A stretch of DNA of 64,000 bases, from assembly GCA_016720145.1 (NCBI GenBank), contig JADJXV010000010.1, positions 1-64,000 on the forward strand. Direction: 5' to 3'. The stretch comes from Ignavibacteria bacterium. Its GTDB lineage: Bacteria; Bacteroidota; Ignavibacteria; Kapaibacteriales; UBA961. The position numbers and the translations under genes are program-made. Shown piece after piece: positions 18,306 through 26,964 of the stretch (position 1 is its first letter; each line of letters starts with the position of its first letter). The notes beneath the pieces were generated by a model. The model did not search any database. It saw nothing but the letters and a program-made list of their open reading frames with translations, and had not been told where the DNA came from.

Positions 18306-21300
18306 ATGAAACAATTCTTACTGTTATTTCTGGTACTCATCGGTATCCACACGCAGTCATCATACGGACAATCACTTTCACTCTTTGCGATTGATACGAC
18401 AGCTTATCCGACAATTAAAGCTAAATTTTACGCCTTCGATGCAGCGGGGAAGCAAGTGCGTCCGAATGTGGGTGATATGACGCTAACGGAAAATGGACAG
18501 CAAAGGACGATTACAAGTGTGAGTTGTCCGGCACCCGTGCCGCCGAAGGCGATTTCATCGGTGCTCGTTATGGATGTGTCAGGTTCGATGGAAGAAGGAA
18601 GTGGGGGAGTACCAAACATTGATTTAGCTAAGAAAGCTGCTCAAGAGTGGGTGAATGGTTTGCCGCTGGGAGCAAGTGAAGCTGCGTTAACCAGTTTTGA
18701 CGGAAGTAATTACCTGAATCAGGATTTCACCACTGACAGAACTAAACTTTTGAATGTAATTGTAGGTTTAGCTCCAAACGGAGGAACAAATTACGACGCA
18801 GCAATGATTGATCCTCAGGCAGGCGGTTTGATTGTTTCCAAACGTGGAAAGTATCAAAAGGTCATCGTCTTCCTTAGCGACGGGCTGCCTAATACAGAGC
18901 CCAAAACAGCGCAAATTATCAATGAAGCGAAACAGCAGAACTGTCTAATATTCTGTGTGACTCTTGGCCTGCCTGCTCCTCAATGTATGAAAGATATGGC
19001 ACTACAAACAGGAGGGAAGTATTTTGTCAATGTAACGATGGTTAATGATATTGAAGATATTTACCGTAAAATATTAAAAAATGCATTAGGAAGCTCACCT
19101 TGCATTATCGAATGGCAAAGCGGAGTTAACTGTATCACTAGCTTGATCAATGGGGAGATAAAGCTGCTTCAAACAAACTTGACTTCAAGTTTTAGCTATC
19201 AACCACCTACCTCCTCGGTTGCTGAATTGGAATTCTCACCCACTTTTGTCGCATTCAAGAAGGTATCTCCCGGTACGCAGAAAAGCGCTACTGTAACAGT
19301 TACGGCGCGTAACTCTGACTTTTTTGTTTCAAATATCACATGTTCTAATTCTGCCTTCGGTATTACTCCGGCAACGTTTAATTTACTTAAAGGACAAAGC
19401 ATTACACTCATCATTACATTCAATTCTCCAGATAGTGGCTATGTGTTTGGAAATTTTACAGTTACAAATAGTATTTGCCCAACAGTATATAGCGCAAGCG
19501 GTGGCTACCTCGGCAAAAAACCAACTGTTAAAACCTTGAAACTTACGAAACCAAATGGCGGAGAAAGTTATGTGGTAGGAAGTGATTCAATAATAACTTG
19601 GGAAGGAATACCACCAACCGATAGCGTGCGGTTAGAATATTCCATCGATAACGGAGCAAATTGGAAATTCCTTACCAATACTGCGAGCGGATTACAATAT
19701 TCATGGAAAAATATACCCAAGCCGACAAGCAATGAGTGTAAAGTTCTGATAAAACAAAATACGAATAGTAGTGTGAACGAAAGTGCGGGTACGTTGCAGT
19801 TTACTCTCGAGGGTCATACGGAGGATGTCCAGTTTGTAGTATGGAGTCCGGATGGTTCAAAAGTAGCAACTGCCGGTGGAGATGATTCAGCAAGAATCTG
19901 GGATGCCGCCACTGGTTCATTACTCTATGCCTTAGATGGGGAATACTCACCCATTACTCATGTATCATGGAGTCCTGATGGTACAAAGATCGTAACCTCA
20001 AGCAGCTATGTGACAAAAATTTGGAATGCAGCAACAGGCAGACAACTTATCACAATAAACGAGATTTCGCGAGATGTCTCTTGGAGCCCAGACGGTTCAA
20101 AAATTGTTACTGCGAGTGATGTGAATAGTGCAACAATTTGGGATGTCACCACAGGTGTATCTTTACATACCATGGTCGGACATACAGGACGTATCTATCA
20201 TTTATCATGGAGCCCTGATGGTTCAAAAATTGTAACAGTTAGCGGAGATACTACAACGAAAATCTGGAATGCAACATCAGGTACACTTATATGTACGTTG
20301 CCTGAAATTACAGAAGTTGTTAATACTTGCTGGAGTCCGGACGGTAAGAAATTAGTTACCACAGGTTATCTTGTGAAATCAGGACCGGGTTCATGGACAG
20401 TAGATAATAAGCCCAAAATCTGGGATACAGATTCCGGAGTACAGCTTACTACTTTAGTCGGGCATCAGGATATTGTTAGACACGTTTCATGGAGCCAGGA
20501 TGGCTTAAAAGTAGCGACTGCAAGTGGAGATAATACAACTAAAATTTGGAATCCAGCTACCGGAGTCCTGCTTCTCACGCTACTTGGCCATTCTAATCAG
20601 GTTACTCATGTGTCATGGAGTCCGGATTGTTCAAAACTATTAACCGGAAGTAATGATAATACTGCCAGAATCTGGGATGCTCTATCAGGAAACCTACTCT
20701 TTACGTTGGCTGGACATACAAATAGTGTTTGGTTTGGTTCATGGAGTCCGGACGGAGCAAGAGTAGCGACGGCAAGCGAGGATAACACAGCCAAAATCTG
20801 GTATATAGATTCTGCAACTATAGAATTGCAGCAAGATGAATCTGATGCCCACTTCAGCATTGTCGCCCCAATGCCGACAAGCAAAAATGTAGATATGTTA
20901 CAATGCCTCGTCGGAAACGTGAAAGATTCTCTTATTACCGCGTTTATTTCCAATAATGGCACCTACCCGTTTCGTGTCGATTCAATACACATTACCGGCA
21001 CTGATTCTTACCAATTTTCACTTGTTTCAGGTATTCCTCCCTTTACCGTCGCTGCAGTCCCTCATGCCCTCGAATTCCGTTTTCGTCCTACTTCTGTTGG
21101 GATTAAAACTGCGCAACTCTTGATTTATACGCAATCCGACACACTCACACAAACAATTGTAGGCGAAGGAATTGCACCAACTTTAGCAGTGGTCAATCAA
21201 CTTTTAGACTTCGGAAAGGTATTCGTTGATTCCACAAAAGATACCCTTCAAGCTGTTACAATTAAGAACATCGGGCATGCTCCGTTAACTATTACTGCCA

Positions 21301-22196
21301 CAAAGCACGCCGGACCAAATGATATTGATTTTACCACCCTCAAAGGTGGCGGAAATTTCATCCTCAATCCCGATAGCAGTGCCCGATTAGACCTCCGCTT
21401 CGCACCCAAAGATGCAGGCAGAACAAGTGGACGCTTGCTTTTTGAGTATAATGGAGTCGGAAGTCCCGCGACGGTCCAGTTGTTTGCTGAGGGGATTCGT
21501 CCCGACACAGCCCGCACTACCGTCGTCATCCAAGACATCACTGCTCAGGCAGGAGAAAAAGTACATCTTACACTCAAGCTTAACAAACAATCCGGCATGC
21601 AAGCCATAGGCGCACCTACTGACTGGTTCGCAAGGATTCACTACAACAATTCTATTCTATTTAATAAGTTGACAAATAATGTATGTGTGTCGGGTTTGGA
21701 TGACAGTTGTGTACTCGAACTATCAGGCGTGTATAATCCTACAAGTGATGTGTTATCTTCCATACCGTGCGTAGTAACTCTTGGAAATACAGACAATTCC
21801 ACCATCGTAATTGATACGTTTTATTGGAAAAACAACGCTATTACCACCGAAACACAAACCCAAAACGGGAACATCACCATCACCGGTATCTGCGATCAGG
21901 GCGGCGTGAGATTGTTCATTCCTGTGAAGAATTTTACGTCACTTTCCACACGCCCCAATCCGGCTCAGAATAATTCACTTCAAATTCAATACAGTCTCCG
22001 CGAACCGCTCACGGTGACCCTCGAAATGCTTGATATTACAGGACAAGTCGTACAAACTATCATAAATAATCAGTCCCAAGTTACAGGACAATATATACTA
22101 CCCCACAATCTACGTCAGATCGGCAATGGTGTGTACGTGCTCCGGCTTAAAACAAACAAAGAAACTCTTTCTACGAGGGTGGATGTGGTGAAGTAA
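18306..22196 (+). CDS. Exported von Willebrand A / 8-blade WD40 / choice-of-anchor-D protein with type IX sorting domain
   Basis: 1296 residues. The signal peptide is MKQFLLLFLVLIGIHTQSSYG. A vWA domain covers about 75-260, with an intact MIDAS motif (VLVMDVSGSMEEG) and the strand VIVFLSDGLPN. A choice-of-anchor-D-like Ig domain (about 300-400) follows, then a short beta domain (LTKPNGGESYVVGSDS). Eight WD40 units lie at about 500-840 (WSPDGSK(V/I)ATAS...A(R/K)IWDA). Two more Ig-like repeats follow (LDFGKVFVDSTKD), then a cohesin-like domain and the Por sorting domain (STRPNPAQNNSLQIQYSL). The MIDAS suggests metal-dependent ligand binding outside the cell; the propeller adds a second binding platform. 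It shares WD40 codons with the 16-blade gene upstream. The ligands are unknown. Confidence 0.9.
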   Translation: MKQFLLLFLVLIGIHTQSSYGQSLSLFAIDTTAYPTIKAKFYAFDAAGKQVRPNVGDMTLTENGQQRTITSVSCPAPVPPKAISSVLVMDVSGSMEEGSGGVPNIDLAKKAAQEWVNGLPLGASEAALTSFDGSNYLNQDFTTDRTKLLNVIVGLAPNGGTNYDAAMIDPQAGGLIVSKRGKYQKVIVFLSDGLPNTEPKTAQIINEAKQQNCLIFCVTLGLPAPQCMKDMALQTGGKYFVNVTMVNDIEDIYRKILKNALGSSPCIIEWQSGVNCITSLINGEIKLLQTNLTSSFSYQPPTSSVAELEFSPTFVAFKKVSPGTQKSATVTVTARNSDFFVSNITCSNSAFGITPATFNLLKGQSITLIITFNSPDSGYVFGNFTVTNSICPTVYSASGGYLGKKPTVKTLKLTKPNGGESYVVGSDSIITWEGIPPTDSVRLEYSIDNGANWKFLTNTASGLQYSWKNIPKPTSNECKVLIKQNTNSSVNESAGTLQFTLEGHTEDVQFVVWSPDGSKVATAGGDDSARIWDAATGSLLYALDGEYSPITHVSWSPDGTKIVTSSSYVTKIWNAATGRQLITINEISRDVSWSPDGSKIVTASDVNSATIWDVTTGVSLHTMVGHTGRIYHLSWSPDGSKIVTVSGDTTTKIWNATSGTLICTLPEITEVVNTCWSPDGKKLVTTGYLVKSGPGSWTVDNKPKIWDTDSGVQLTTLVGHQDIVRHVSWSQDGLKVATASGDNTTKIWNPATGVLLLTLLGHSNQVTHVSWSPDCSKLLTGSNDNTARIWDALSGNLLFTLAGHTNSVWFGSWSPDGARVATASEDNTAKIWYIDSATIELQQDESDAHFSIVAPMPTSKNVDMLQCLVGNVKDSLITAFISNNGTYPFRVDSIHITGTDSYQFSLVSGIPPFTVAAVPHALEFRFRPTSVGIKTAQLLIYTQSDTLTQTIVGEGIAPTLAVVNQLLDFGKVFVDSTKDTLQAVTIKNIGHAPLTITATKHAGPNDIDFTTLKGGGNFILNPDSSARLDLRFAPKDAGRTSGRLLFEYNGVGSPATVQLFAEGIRPDTARTTVVIQDITAQAGEKVHLTLKLNKQSGMQAIGAPTDWFARIHYNNSILFNKLTNNVCVSGLDDSCVLELSGVYNPTSDVLSSIPCVVTLGNTDNSTIVIDTFYWKNNAITTETQTQNGNITITGICDQGGVRLFIPVKNFTSLSTRPNPAQNNSLQIQYSLREPLTVTLEMLDITGQVVQTIINNQSQVTGQYILPHNLRQIGNGVYVLRLKTNKETLSTRVDVVK

Positions 22197-22203
22197 ACAA
22201 ATA

Positions 22204-22248
22204 ATTGCCGTCCCATCAGGTGATGCATCTGATGGCAATTACTTTTTG
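22204..22248 (+). terminator. Probable intrinsic terminator of the vWA-WD40 gene
   Basis: CCATCAG pairs with CTGATGG, extended by ATTG/CAAT across a small bulge, and is followed by ACTTTTTG. Confidence 0.6.
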
Positions 22249-22366
22249 AATAAACACTTGCTGGGAGAGCTATTTGCGGTGCGTTCTACCTGGTTGATGA
22301 GCAGGTGGAAATTACTGCCATGATTGGGAAAATAACTGAACAATTAGGATACTGAATTACATCATT

Positions 22367-24061
22367 TTACATTCGATTCCATTCTCTAATCACTTCAACT
22401 AAACGAGTTAACCTGTTTTTCAAATCCATTATATTCAAAGAATCAGGATCAATAAACTCACTAATCTCTGATGAATATAGAGTTTTGCTCGAATTATAAG
22501 TGACTATGTTCTTTTTGGTAGAATTGCGAATATTGTCTTCGAGCTTGGTATTCTTATCATTCACGAATTGTACGTTTGTACCATGCCTCCCTAAAAGCCA
22601 ATTTGTAACTACTTCGTCAGAAAGATAGTTCTCAATTTCTCTTCCCTCTGTTATCCAGCAGTGATCGTCGCCAATCTCTAGATTAATCCGCCTTTTAGTA
22701 TCATTCAGTTTCGGTGAAGTGATTTTACCATCTCGGTCAATGATAACAAAGGCGTTCCGATTAATTTTGAGCAATGGAATTACCTCTTTATTGAACGATT
22801 CACTATCAAATGAAAGATTCGCAAGCAATCGACCACCATAAAACATGATTGAATAGTGCAATCCTTCTTTTAAATCAGGGTCAAGTATTTCCAACCACTT
22901 ATAGATATAATTTCTATCACTTGGACCTTCCACCCATATCACACCATTACATTGTAACAAATCACTAGCTTTTATCCCAAGGTCATGAAGTATGTGCTTT
23001 GTTTCTTTGGTAGATAATACCGTTGTCGTTTTAGATCGTACACCATCATTTTCGACATGGATGATTTGAGCATTTTCATTTGCACCAAAAATGTCGATAA
23101 CAATATTTGAATGGGTGGTAATGAAGAAATAGGCAGAGTGTTTCTTTGAATATTCGATGATGTAATTGTATAATCTTCTTTGTAATGAAGGGTGGAGGTT
23201 GTTTTCTAATTCTTCGAATGCGAAGATGTAGGTGGCTTTGCTTTCTTCTTTATATTCAGGTCGAATAATTAAGTTTAAGAGTACAAGTAATACGGTTTTG
23301 ATCCCGCTGCCCATTTTTGAGAGAGCAATCCTGTTTTTGTTCGCATCCTCAAAAAAAATCTCCCAATAATCATTGTCATTATTTTGAACTAAAATTCTGG
23401 TAAATATAATATCAGGATTGATTATTAGGTTTAGCTCCTCTAACAGCTTTTTCTCAATTAAGTTATGACGAATCAGACTTGTTCTGTTGATTAACTGTTG
23501 AATAGCGTTAGTTGCATTTACACCATTTGGTTGAAGAACAAATTTATCCTCAATGCTAGATTTTTCACGTACGATATCTCTTTCAGCGGCAATTTTGCAG
23601 AATAATTTATTAGTAAAAGATTTTGGTATCCTATTTTTTACAGAATCGATTATTTGTTGTGTATCTGGATATATATCAGAAGTAGATTTTGAGCTGATTT
23701 TCTTATCTCCTCCGCTGAAGATATATTTGAATATATTATTCTTGAAATCAATTCCATAGTCACTATAATCTCCTAGTAGCATGTTATCTCTGTTGGTTAC
23801 AGATTCTTCTAATATTTTCGAGTGTTCTTTTTCAGAAATAGAATGAGTTACGATAACTTCTGGTAGATTTCCATTGATTCTGCCTGTATAGGCTATTGGA
23901 CCGTCTCCATACTGTATGTATTCAACCAAATCAATCAATGTACTCTTCCCAGAATTGTTCTTACCAATAATCACATTCAGCGGCATAATCCGCTCAAATC
24001 CACCTCCTTCGTCATCGAAACATTTATAGTTCTTGACTACGATTTTATCTTCTATTATCAT
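22367..24061 (-). CDS. OLD-family-like ATPase with C-terminal TOPRIM nuclease domain
   Basis: 564 residues. An ABC-type ATPase begins at the N-terminus: Walker A at 33-41 (GKNNSGKST), a signature-like ALSKMGSGIKTVLL near 250, and Walker B with catalytic acid (YIFAFEELENNLHPSLQ), then FITTHSNIVID. From about residue 370 a TOPRIM domain follows: VIWVEGPSDRNYIYKWL (conserved Glu) and AFVIIDRDGK (DxD). Family knowledge: OLD nucleases act on DNA and several, such as GajA of Gabija, are anti-phage effectors. No UvrD-like GajB gene is adjacent: the neighbours are a COG2509 oxidoreductase and an exported protein. It is thus a solitary class-1-like OLD protein; defence is plausible but not shown. It has its own TATCTTTG element 46 nt upstream. 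Confidence 0.85.
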   Translation of the reverse strand: MIIEDKIVVKNYKCFDDEGGGFERIMPLNVIIGKNNSGKSTLIDLVEYIQYGDGPIAYTGRINGNLPEVIVTHSISEKEHSKILEESVTNRDNMLLGDYSDYGIDFKNNIFKYIFSGGDKKISSKSTSDIYPDTQQIIDSVKNRIPKSFTNKLFCKIAAERDIVREKSSIEDKFVLQPNGVNATNAIQQLINRTSLIRHNLIEKKLLEELNLIINPDIIFTRILVQNNDNDYWEIFFEDANKNRIALSKMGSGIKTVLLVLLNLIIRPEYKEESKATYIFAFEELENNLHPSLQRRLYNYIIEYSKKHSAYFFITTHSNIVIDIFGANENAQIIHVENDGVRSKTTTVLSTKETKHILHDLGIKASDLLQCNGVIWVEGPSDRNYIYKWLEILDPDLKEGLHYSIMFYGGRLLANLSFDSESFNKEVIPLLKINRNAFVIIDRDGKITSPKLNDTKRRINLEIGDDHCWITEGREIENYLSDEVVTNWLLGRHGTNVQFVNDKNTKLEDNIRNSTKKNIVTYNSSKTLYSSEISEFIDPDSLNIMDLKNRLTRLVEVIREWNRM

Positions 24062-24106
24062 AAAGTACTTCCTTTCTTTATGGATAGGAAAAATGTTTTT
24101 TTAACA

Positions 24107-24114
24107 CAAAGATA
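24107..24114 (-). promoter_or_regulatory. Candidate -7 promoter element (TATCTTTG) of the OLD gene
   Basis: The minus strand reads TATCTTTG, identical to the element before the ECF sigma gene, 46 nt upstream of the ATG. No clear -33 TTG at standard spacing. Confidence 0.35.
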
Positions 24115-24197
24115 CATGAATGTTTGGTATGTGATTCTAGTGCAACAGGTTATCTTCTTGTTCTATAGGCGTCTCACGCGTCCTACTCAGCATGACT

Positions 24198-24218
24198 GGG
24201 GCGAATGCAATTCGCCCC
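24198..24218. repeat. GGGGCGAAT/ATTCGCCCC palindrome
   Basis: Nine-base arms around GCA, followed by TACGG. The same family occurs twice at 36998-37053. It lies between the start region of the OLD gene and the end of the COG2509 gene and could serve as a terminator for the latter. Confidence 0.8.
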
Positions 24219-24250
24219 TACGGTTGTTTCATTGAATTGCACCAATACTA

Positions 24251-25813
24251 TTACTTCACATCCCTCACTATCGCCCGAGCCACATTCTGTCCATCAAGAG
24301 CAGCAGACATGATCCCACCGGCATATCCTGCACCTTCACCGCAAGGATAGAATTTCTTCACCGTTGTGTGATCGAATGACTCGCGGTCACGGGGGATTTT
24401 GATTGGAGAACTCGTTCGCGACTCTGTCGCTACGGCGATTGCTTCACTCGTGAGATAACCCTTCATCTTGATATTAAACTCTTCGAATGCCTTGCGAAGT
24501 AAAGCGGCTATGCGCTTTGGTAGTAGTGAGTGCATGTCTGCGGAATATATACCCGGTATGTACGATGTAGCCGGAAGGGAAGACGACACTTTCCCGCGCA
24601 CAAAATCAGTTAAACGCTGGGCAGGCGCTTGTTGCGAACCATTTCCCGCTTGAAATACGCGCTGTTCGACACTCTTCTGAAATTCTACACCCGCAAATAC
24701 TCCATGATGTTTGAATTCCTCCAAATCACTCGGTTCGACCGCGACGACTACGCCTGAATTGGCAAAAGGGGAATCACGTCGTGACATTGACATGCCATTC
24801 ACGACGATTTCTCCTGCTGCAGTAGCAGCGGGAACAATTAACCCACCCGGACACATACAGAACGAAAACACTCCACGATTCTCCACCTGACAAACAAGCT
24901 TGTAGCTTGCAGCAGGCAGGAATTCACTCCTCGGATTCTGATGATATTGAGCTTGATCGATAAACGCTTGCGGATGTTCGACCCTTACACCAAGAGCAAA
25001 TGGTTTTGCCTCGATTGTAATCCCTTTATGATGAAGGAGTTCAAAGATGTCTCTTGCCGAATGCCCGGTAGCAAGAATCACCGCATCAGCGAAATACTCT
25101 TTCGTATGATGCACCACCACGCCGCGCATCGTCGATTCATGAAGGATGACGTCAGTGATATGAGAGTCAAAATGAATTTCCCCTCCGCGCTCGAGTATCG
25201 TTTGGCGGAGATTCTGCACGACGAGCGGCAGCTTATTCGAACCGATATGCGGATGCGCGTCGATGAGGATATCACTCTTGGCGCCGTGCTCAACGAGGAT
25301 ACGCAGCACATTATTAATATCACCACGCTTCGAAGAACTCGTGTAAAGCTTACCATCGGAGTACGTTCCTGCGCCACCTTCACCAAAACAGTAATTAGAA
25401 TGTGGATTGACAATTCCGAATTGCTGAATCGCACGCAAGTCTTTCCGCCTAGACTGTACGTCCTTACCACGATCAAAGATGATAGGTTTGATACCATTAT
25501 CGAGGAGTTCGAGTGCGGCGAAGTATCCGGCAGGACCGGCTCCAACAATTATCACTGTTTTCGCTGGTGGCAGGAGATTGACTTTTGGAATTGGTGACTC
25601 AGCCTTTTCGTCTGGAGGAATTTCGTTACCTCGGTAAATATTTATAAGAAGAACGACTTTCGGTGATTTACTCCTCGCATCGATTGACCGCTTGAGGATA
25701 ACAGCAGCTGAAATATCTTCGATCGGAATACCAAGAAGGGCAGCTGCTGACTGACGGATTTGCTCATCGGTCTGTTCGTGAGGGAGTAGCTTGATTTCGA
25801 GTTGGATGGGCAC
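24251..25813 (-). CDS. FAD-dependent oxidoreductase of the COG2509 family
   Basis: 520 residues from a GTG start. An N-terminal alpha/beta domain (about 1-85; EDISAAVILKRSIDARSK) is typical of this family. A dinucleotide-binding Rossmann motif follows (TVIIVGAGPAGYFAALEL), then IIFDRGKDVQSRRKD and the family signature HSNYCFGEGGAGTYSDGKL. The second FAD motif is DAVILATGHSARDIF, and the C-terminus has YPCGEGAGYAGGIMSAALDG. Family knowledge: conserved, cytosolic, called an uncharacterised FAD-dependent dehydrogenase; the substrate is not established. It is transcribed in the same direction as sdhCAB but is separated from it by about 400 bp with a terminator and a palindrome cluster, so it is probably independent. 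Confidence 0.88.
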   Translation of the reverse strand: MPIQLEIKLLPHEQTDEQIRQSAAALLGIPIEDISAAVILKRSIDARSKSPKVVLLINIYRGNEIPPDEKAESPIPKVNLLPPAKTVIIVGAGPAGYFAALELLDNGIKPIIFDRGKDVQSRRKDLRAIQQFGIVNPHSNYCFGEGGAGTYSDGKLYTSSSKRGDINNVLRILVEHGAKSDILIDAHPHIGSNKLPLVVQNLRQTILERGGEIHFDSHITDVILHESTMRGVVVHHTKEYFADAVILATGHSARDIFELLHHKGITIEAKPFALGVRVEHPQAFIDQAQYHQNPRSEFLPAASYKLVCQVENRGVFSFCMCPGGLIVPAATAAGEIVVNGMSMSRRDSPFANSGVVVAVEPSDLEEFKHHGVFAGVEFQKSVEQRVFQAGNGSQQAPAQRLTDFVRGKVSSSLPATSYIPGIYSADMHSLLPKRIAALLRKAFEEFNIKMKGYLTSEAIAVATESRTSSPIKIPRDRESFDHTTVKKFYPCGEGAGYAGGIMSAALDGQNVARAIVRDVK

Positions 25814-25927
25814 GGGATTTAGAGTTTAAGAGTTAATGAATGAAATGATCGAATGAGAAGATTTGGAGGAATCCTTCCGATCGGTTGTAGCAATGGACTG
25901 GACTGAAATACTACCACCAACAAAATA

Positions 25928-25957
25928 AAAAGCGAACTGACCAGGCAGTTCGCTTTT
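25928..25957 (-). terminator. Intrinsic terminator downstream of sdhCAB
   Basis: AAAAGCGAACTG pairs with CAGTTCGCTTTT around a 6-base loop; it lies between sdhB and the COG2509 gene. Confidence 0.75.
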
Positions 25958-25978
25958 AAATATACTTTGCACGTACTC

Positions 25979-26170
25979 CATCCCTGAAAGGGATGAACAT
26001 CAATAGCCACTGATGAAATCGGTGGAGAAATGCAGCGTTCCCAAACAAACCCCAACGGGGTTTAATGACGGTATGGACGTGATTAAACCCCGTTGGGGTT
26101 TATAGGGCTTACGTGTCTATGTCCCCCGCATTCCATGCGGGGCTATTGAAATTGAAGCCCTTTGGGCTTC
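25979..26170. repeat. Cluster of five short palindromes (compound intergenic repeat)
   Basis: Five hairpins within 192 bp: CATCCCTgaaAGGGATG (25979-25995), AAACCCCAACGGGGTTT (26047-26063), AAACCCCGTTGGGGTTT (26085-26101), CCCCGCATtccATGCGGGG (26124-26142) and GAAGCCCtttGGGCTTC (26154-26170). Short motifs of this kind are known as dispersed intergenic repeats in several bacterial phyla. No gene is visible in the 404-bp gap that holds them. Confidence 0.8.
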
Positions 26171-26217
26171 TCGAATGCACTGTTGTTATCCCGAACTCAC
26201 ATTTATTAATCGAAGAC

Positions 26218-26964
26218 TTACACACCAAACAAATTCGCCTTAAGATAATCACGATTCATACGGGCGATATTGCGAACGCTGATGCCTTTGGGGCAGGCGG
26301 CTTCGCAGTCGTACGTGTTCGAACATGACCCAAAACCTTCGGTGTCCATTTGATCGACCATAGCGATAACGCGGCGGAAACGCTCCGGCTGACCTTGCGG
26401 TAAGTAACCGAGATGAGCGACCTTAGCGGATACAAACAAGCTCGCTGAACCGTTTTTACAAGCAGCAACACAAGCGCCGCAGCCAATGCAAGCTGCATTA
26501 TCCATCGCGAGGTCGGCGTCAATTTTGGAGATTGGAATTGCATTCCCATCAGGTGCATTACCCGTCGAAGCACTGATAAATCCACCCTTTTGAATAATTC
26601 TATCAAATGAACTGCGATCGACGACAAGATCTTTAATCACCGGAAAGGCATTCGCTCTCCATGGTTCGATGGTAATTTCTTCTCCGTCATGGAATTTCCG
26701 CATGTGGAGTTGGCAAGTTGTCGTCGCTTTCTCAGGTCCGTGCGGAACGCCATTGATCATCAAGCTGCACGCTCCGCAAATTCCTTCGCGACAGTCATGG
26801 TCAAAAGCAACAGGTTCATCGCCTTTGACAATTAATTTTTCATTCAAAATGTCGAGCATTTCTAAAAACGACATATCCGGGCTCACATCGTCGAGCATAT
26901 AATCGACTACTTTGCCTTCTGTTCCCGCATTTTGCTGGCGCCAAATTTTAAGATTAAGTTTCAT
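26218..26964 (-). CDS. sdhB: Succinate dehydrogenase / fumarate reductase iron-sulfur subunit
   Basis: 248 residues. The N-terminal plant-ferredoxin-like domain has the [2Fe-2S] cysteines CREGICGACSLMINGVPHG plus a later TTTCQLHM. The C-terminal domain has CIGCGACVAACKNG for [4Fe-4S] and CSNTYDCEAACPKG for [3Fe-4S]. It carries electrons between the flavoprotein and the membrane quinone site of complex II. The start ATG shares one base with the sdhA stop (TAATG), so translation is coupled. Order C-A-B is typical of the non-classical (type B) enzymes of Bacteroidota and Chlorobiota. Confidence 0.96.
   Translation of the reverse strand: MKLNLKIWRQQNAGTEGKVVDYMLDDVSPDMSFLEMLDILNEKLIVKGDEPVAFDHDCREGICGACSLMINGVPHGPEKATTTCQLHMRKFHDGEEITIEPWRANAFPVIKDLVVDRSSFDRIIQKGGFISASTGNAPDGNAIPISKIDADLAMDNAACIGCGACVAACKNGSASLFVSAKVAHLGYLPQGQPERFRRVIAMVDQMDTEGFGSCSNTYDCEAACPKGISVRNIARMNRDYLKANLFGV

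Noticed and set aside
22367..24061. Gabija defence system
   Set aside because: The OLD-type gene is GajA-like in domain order, but no UvrD-like GajB gene lies on either side.
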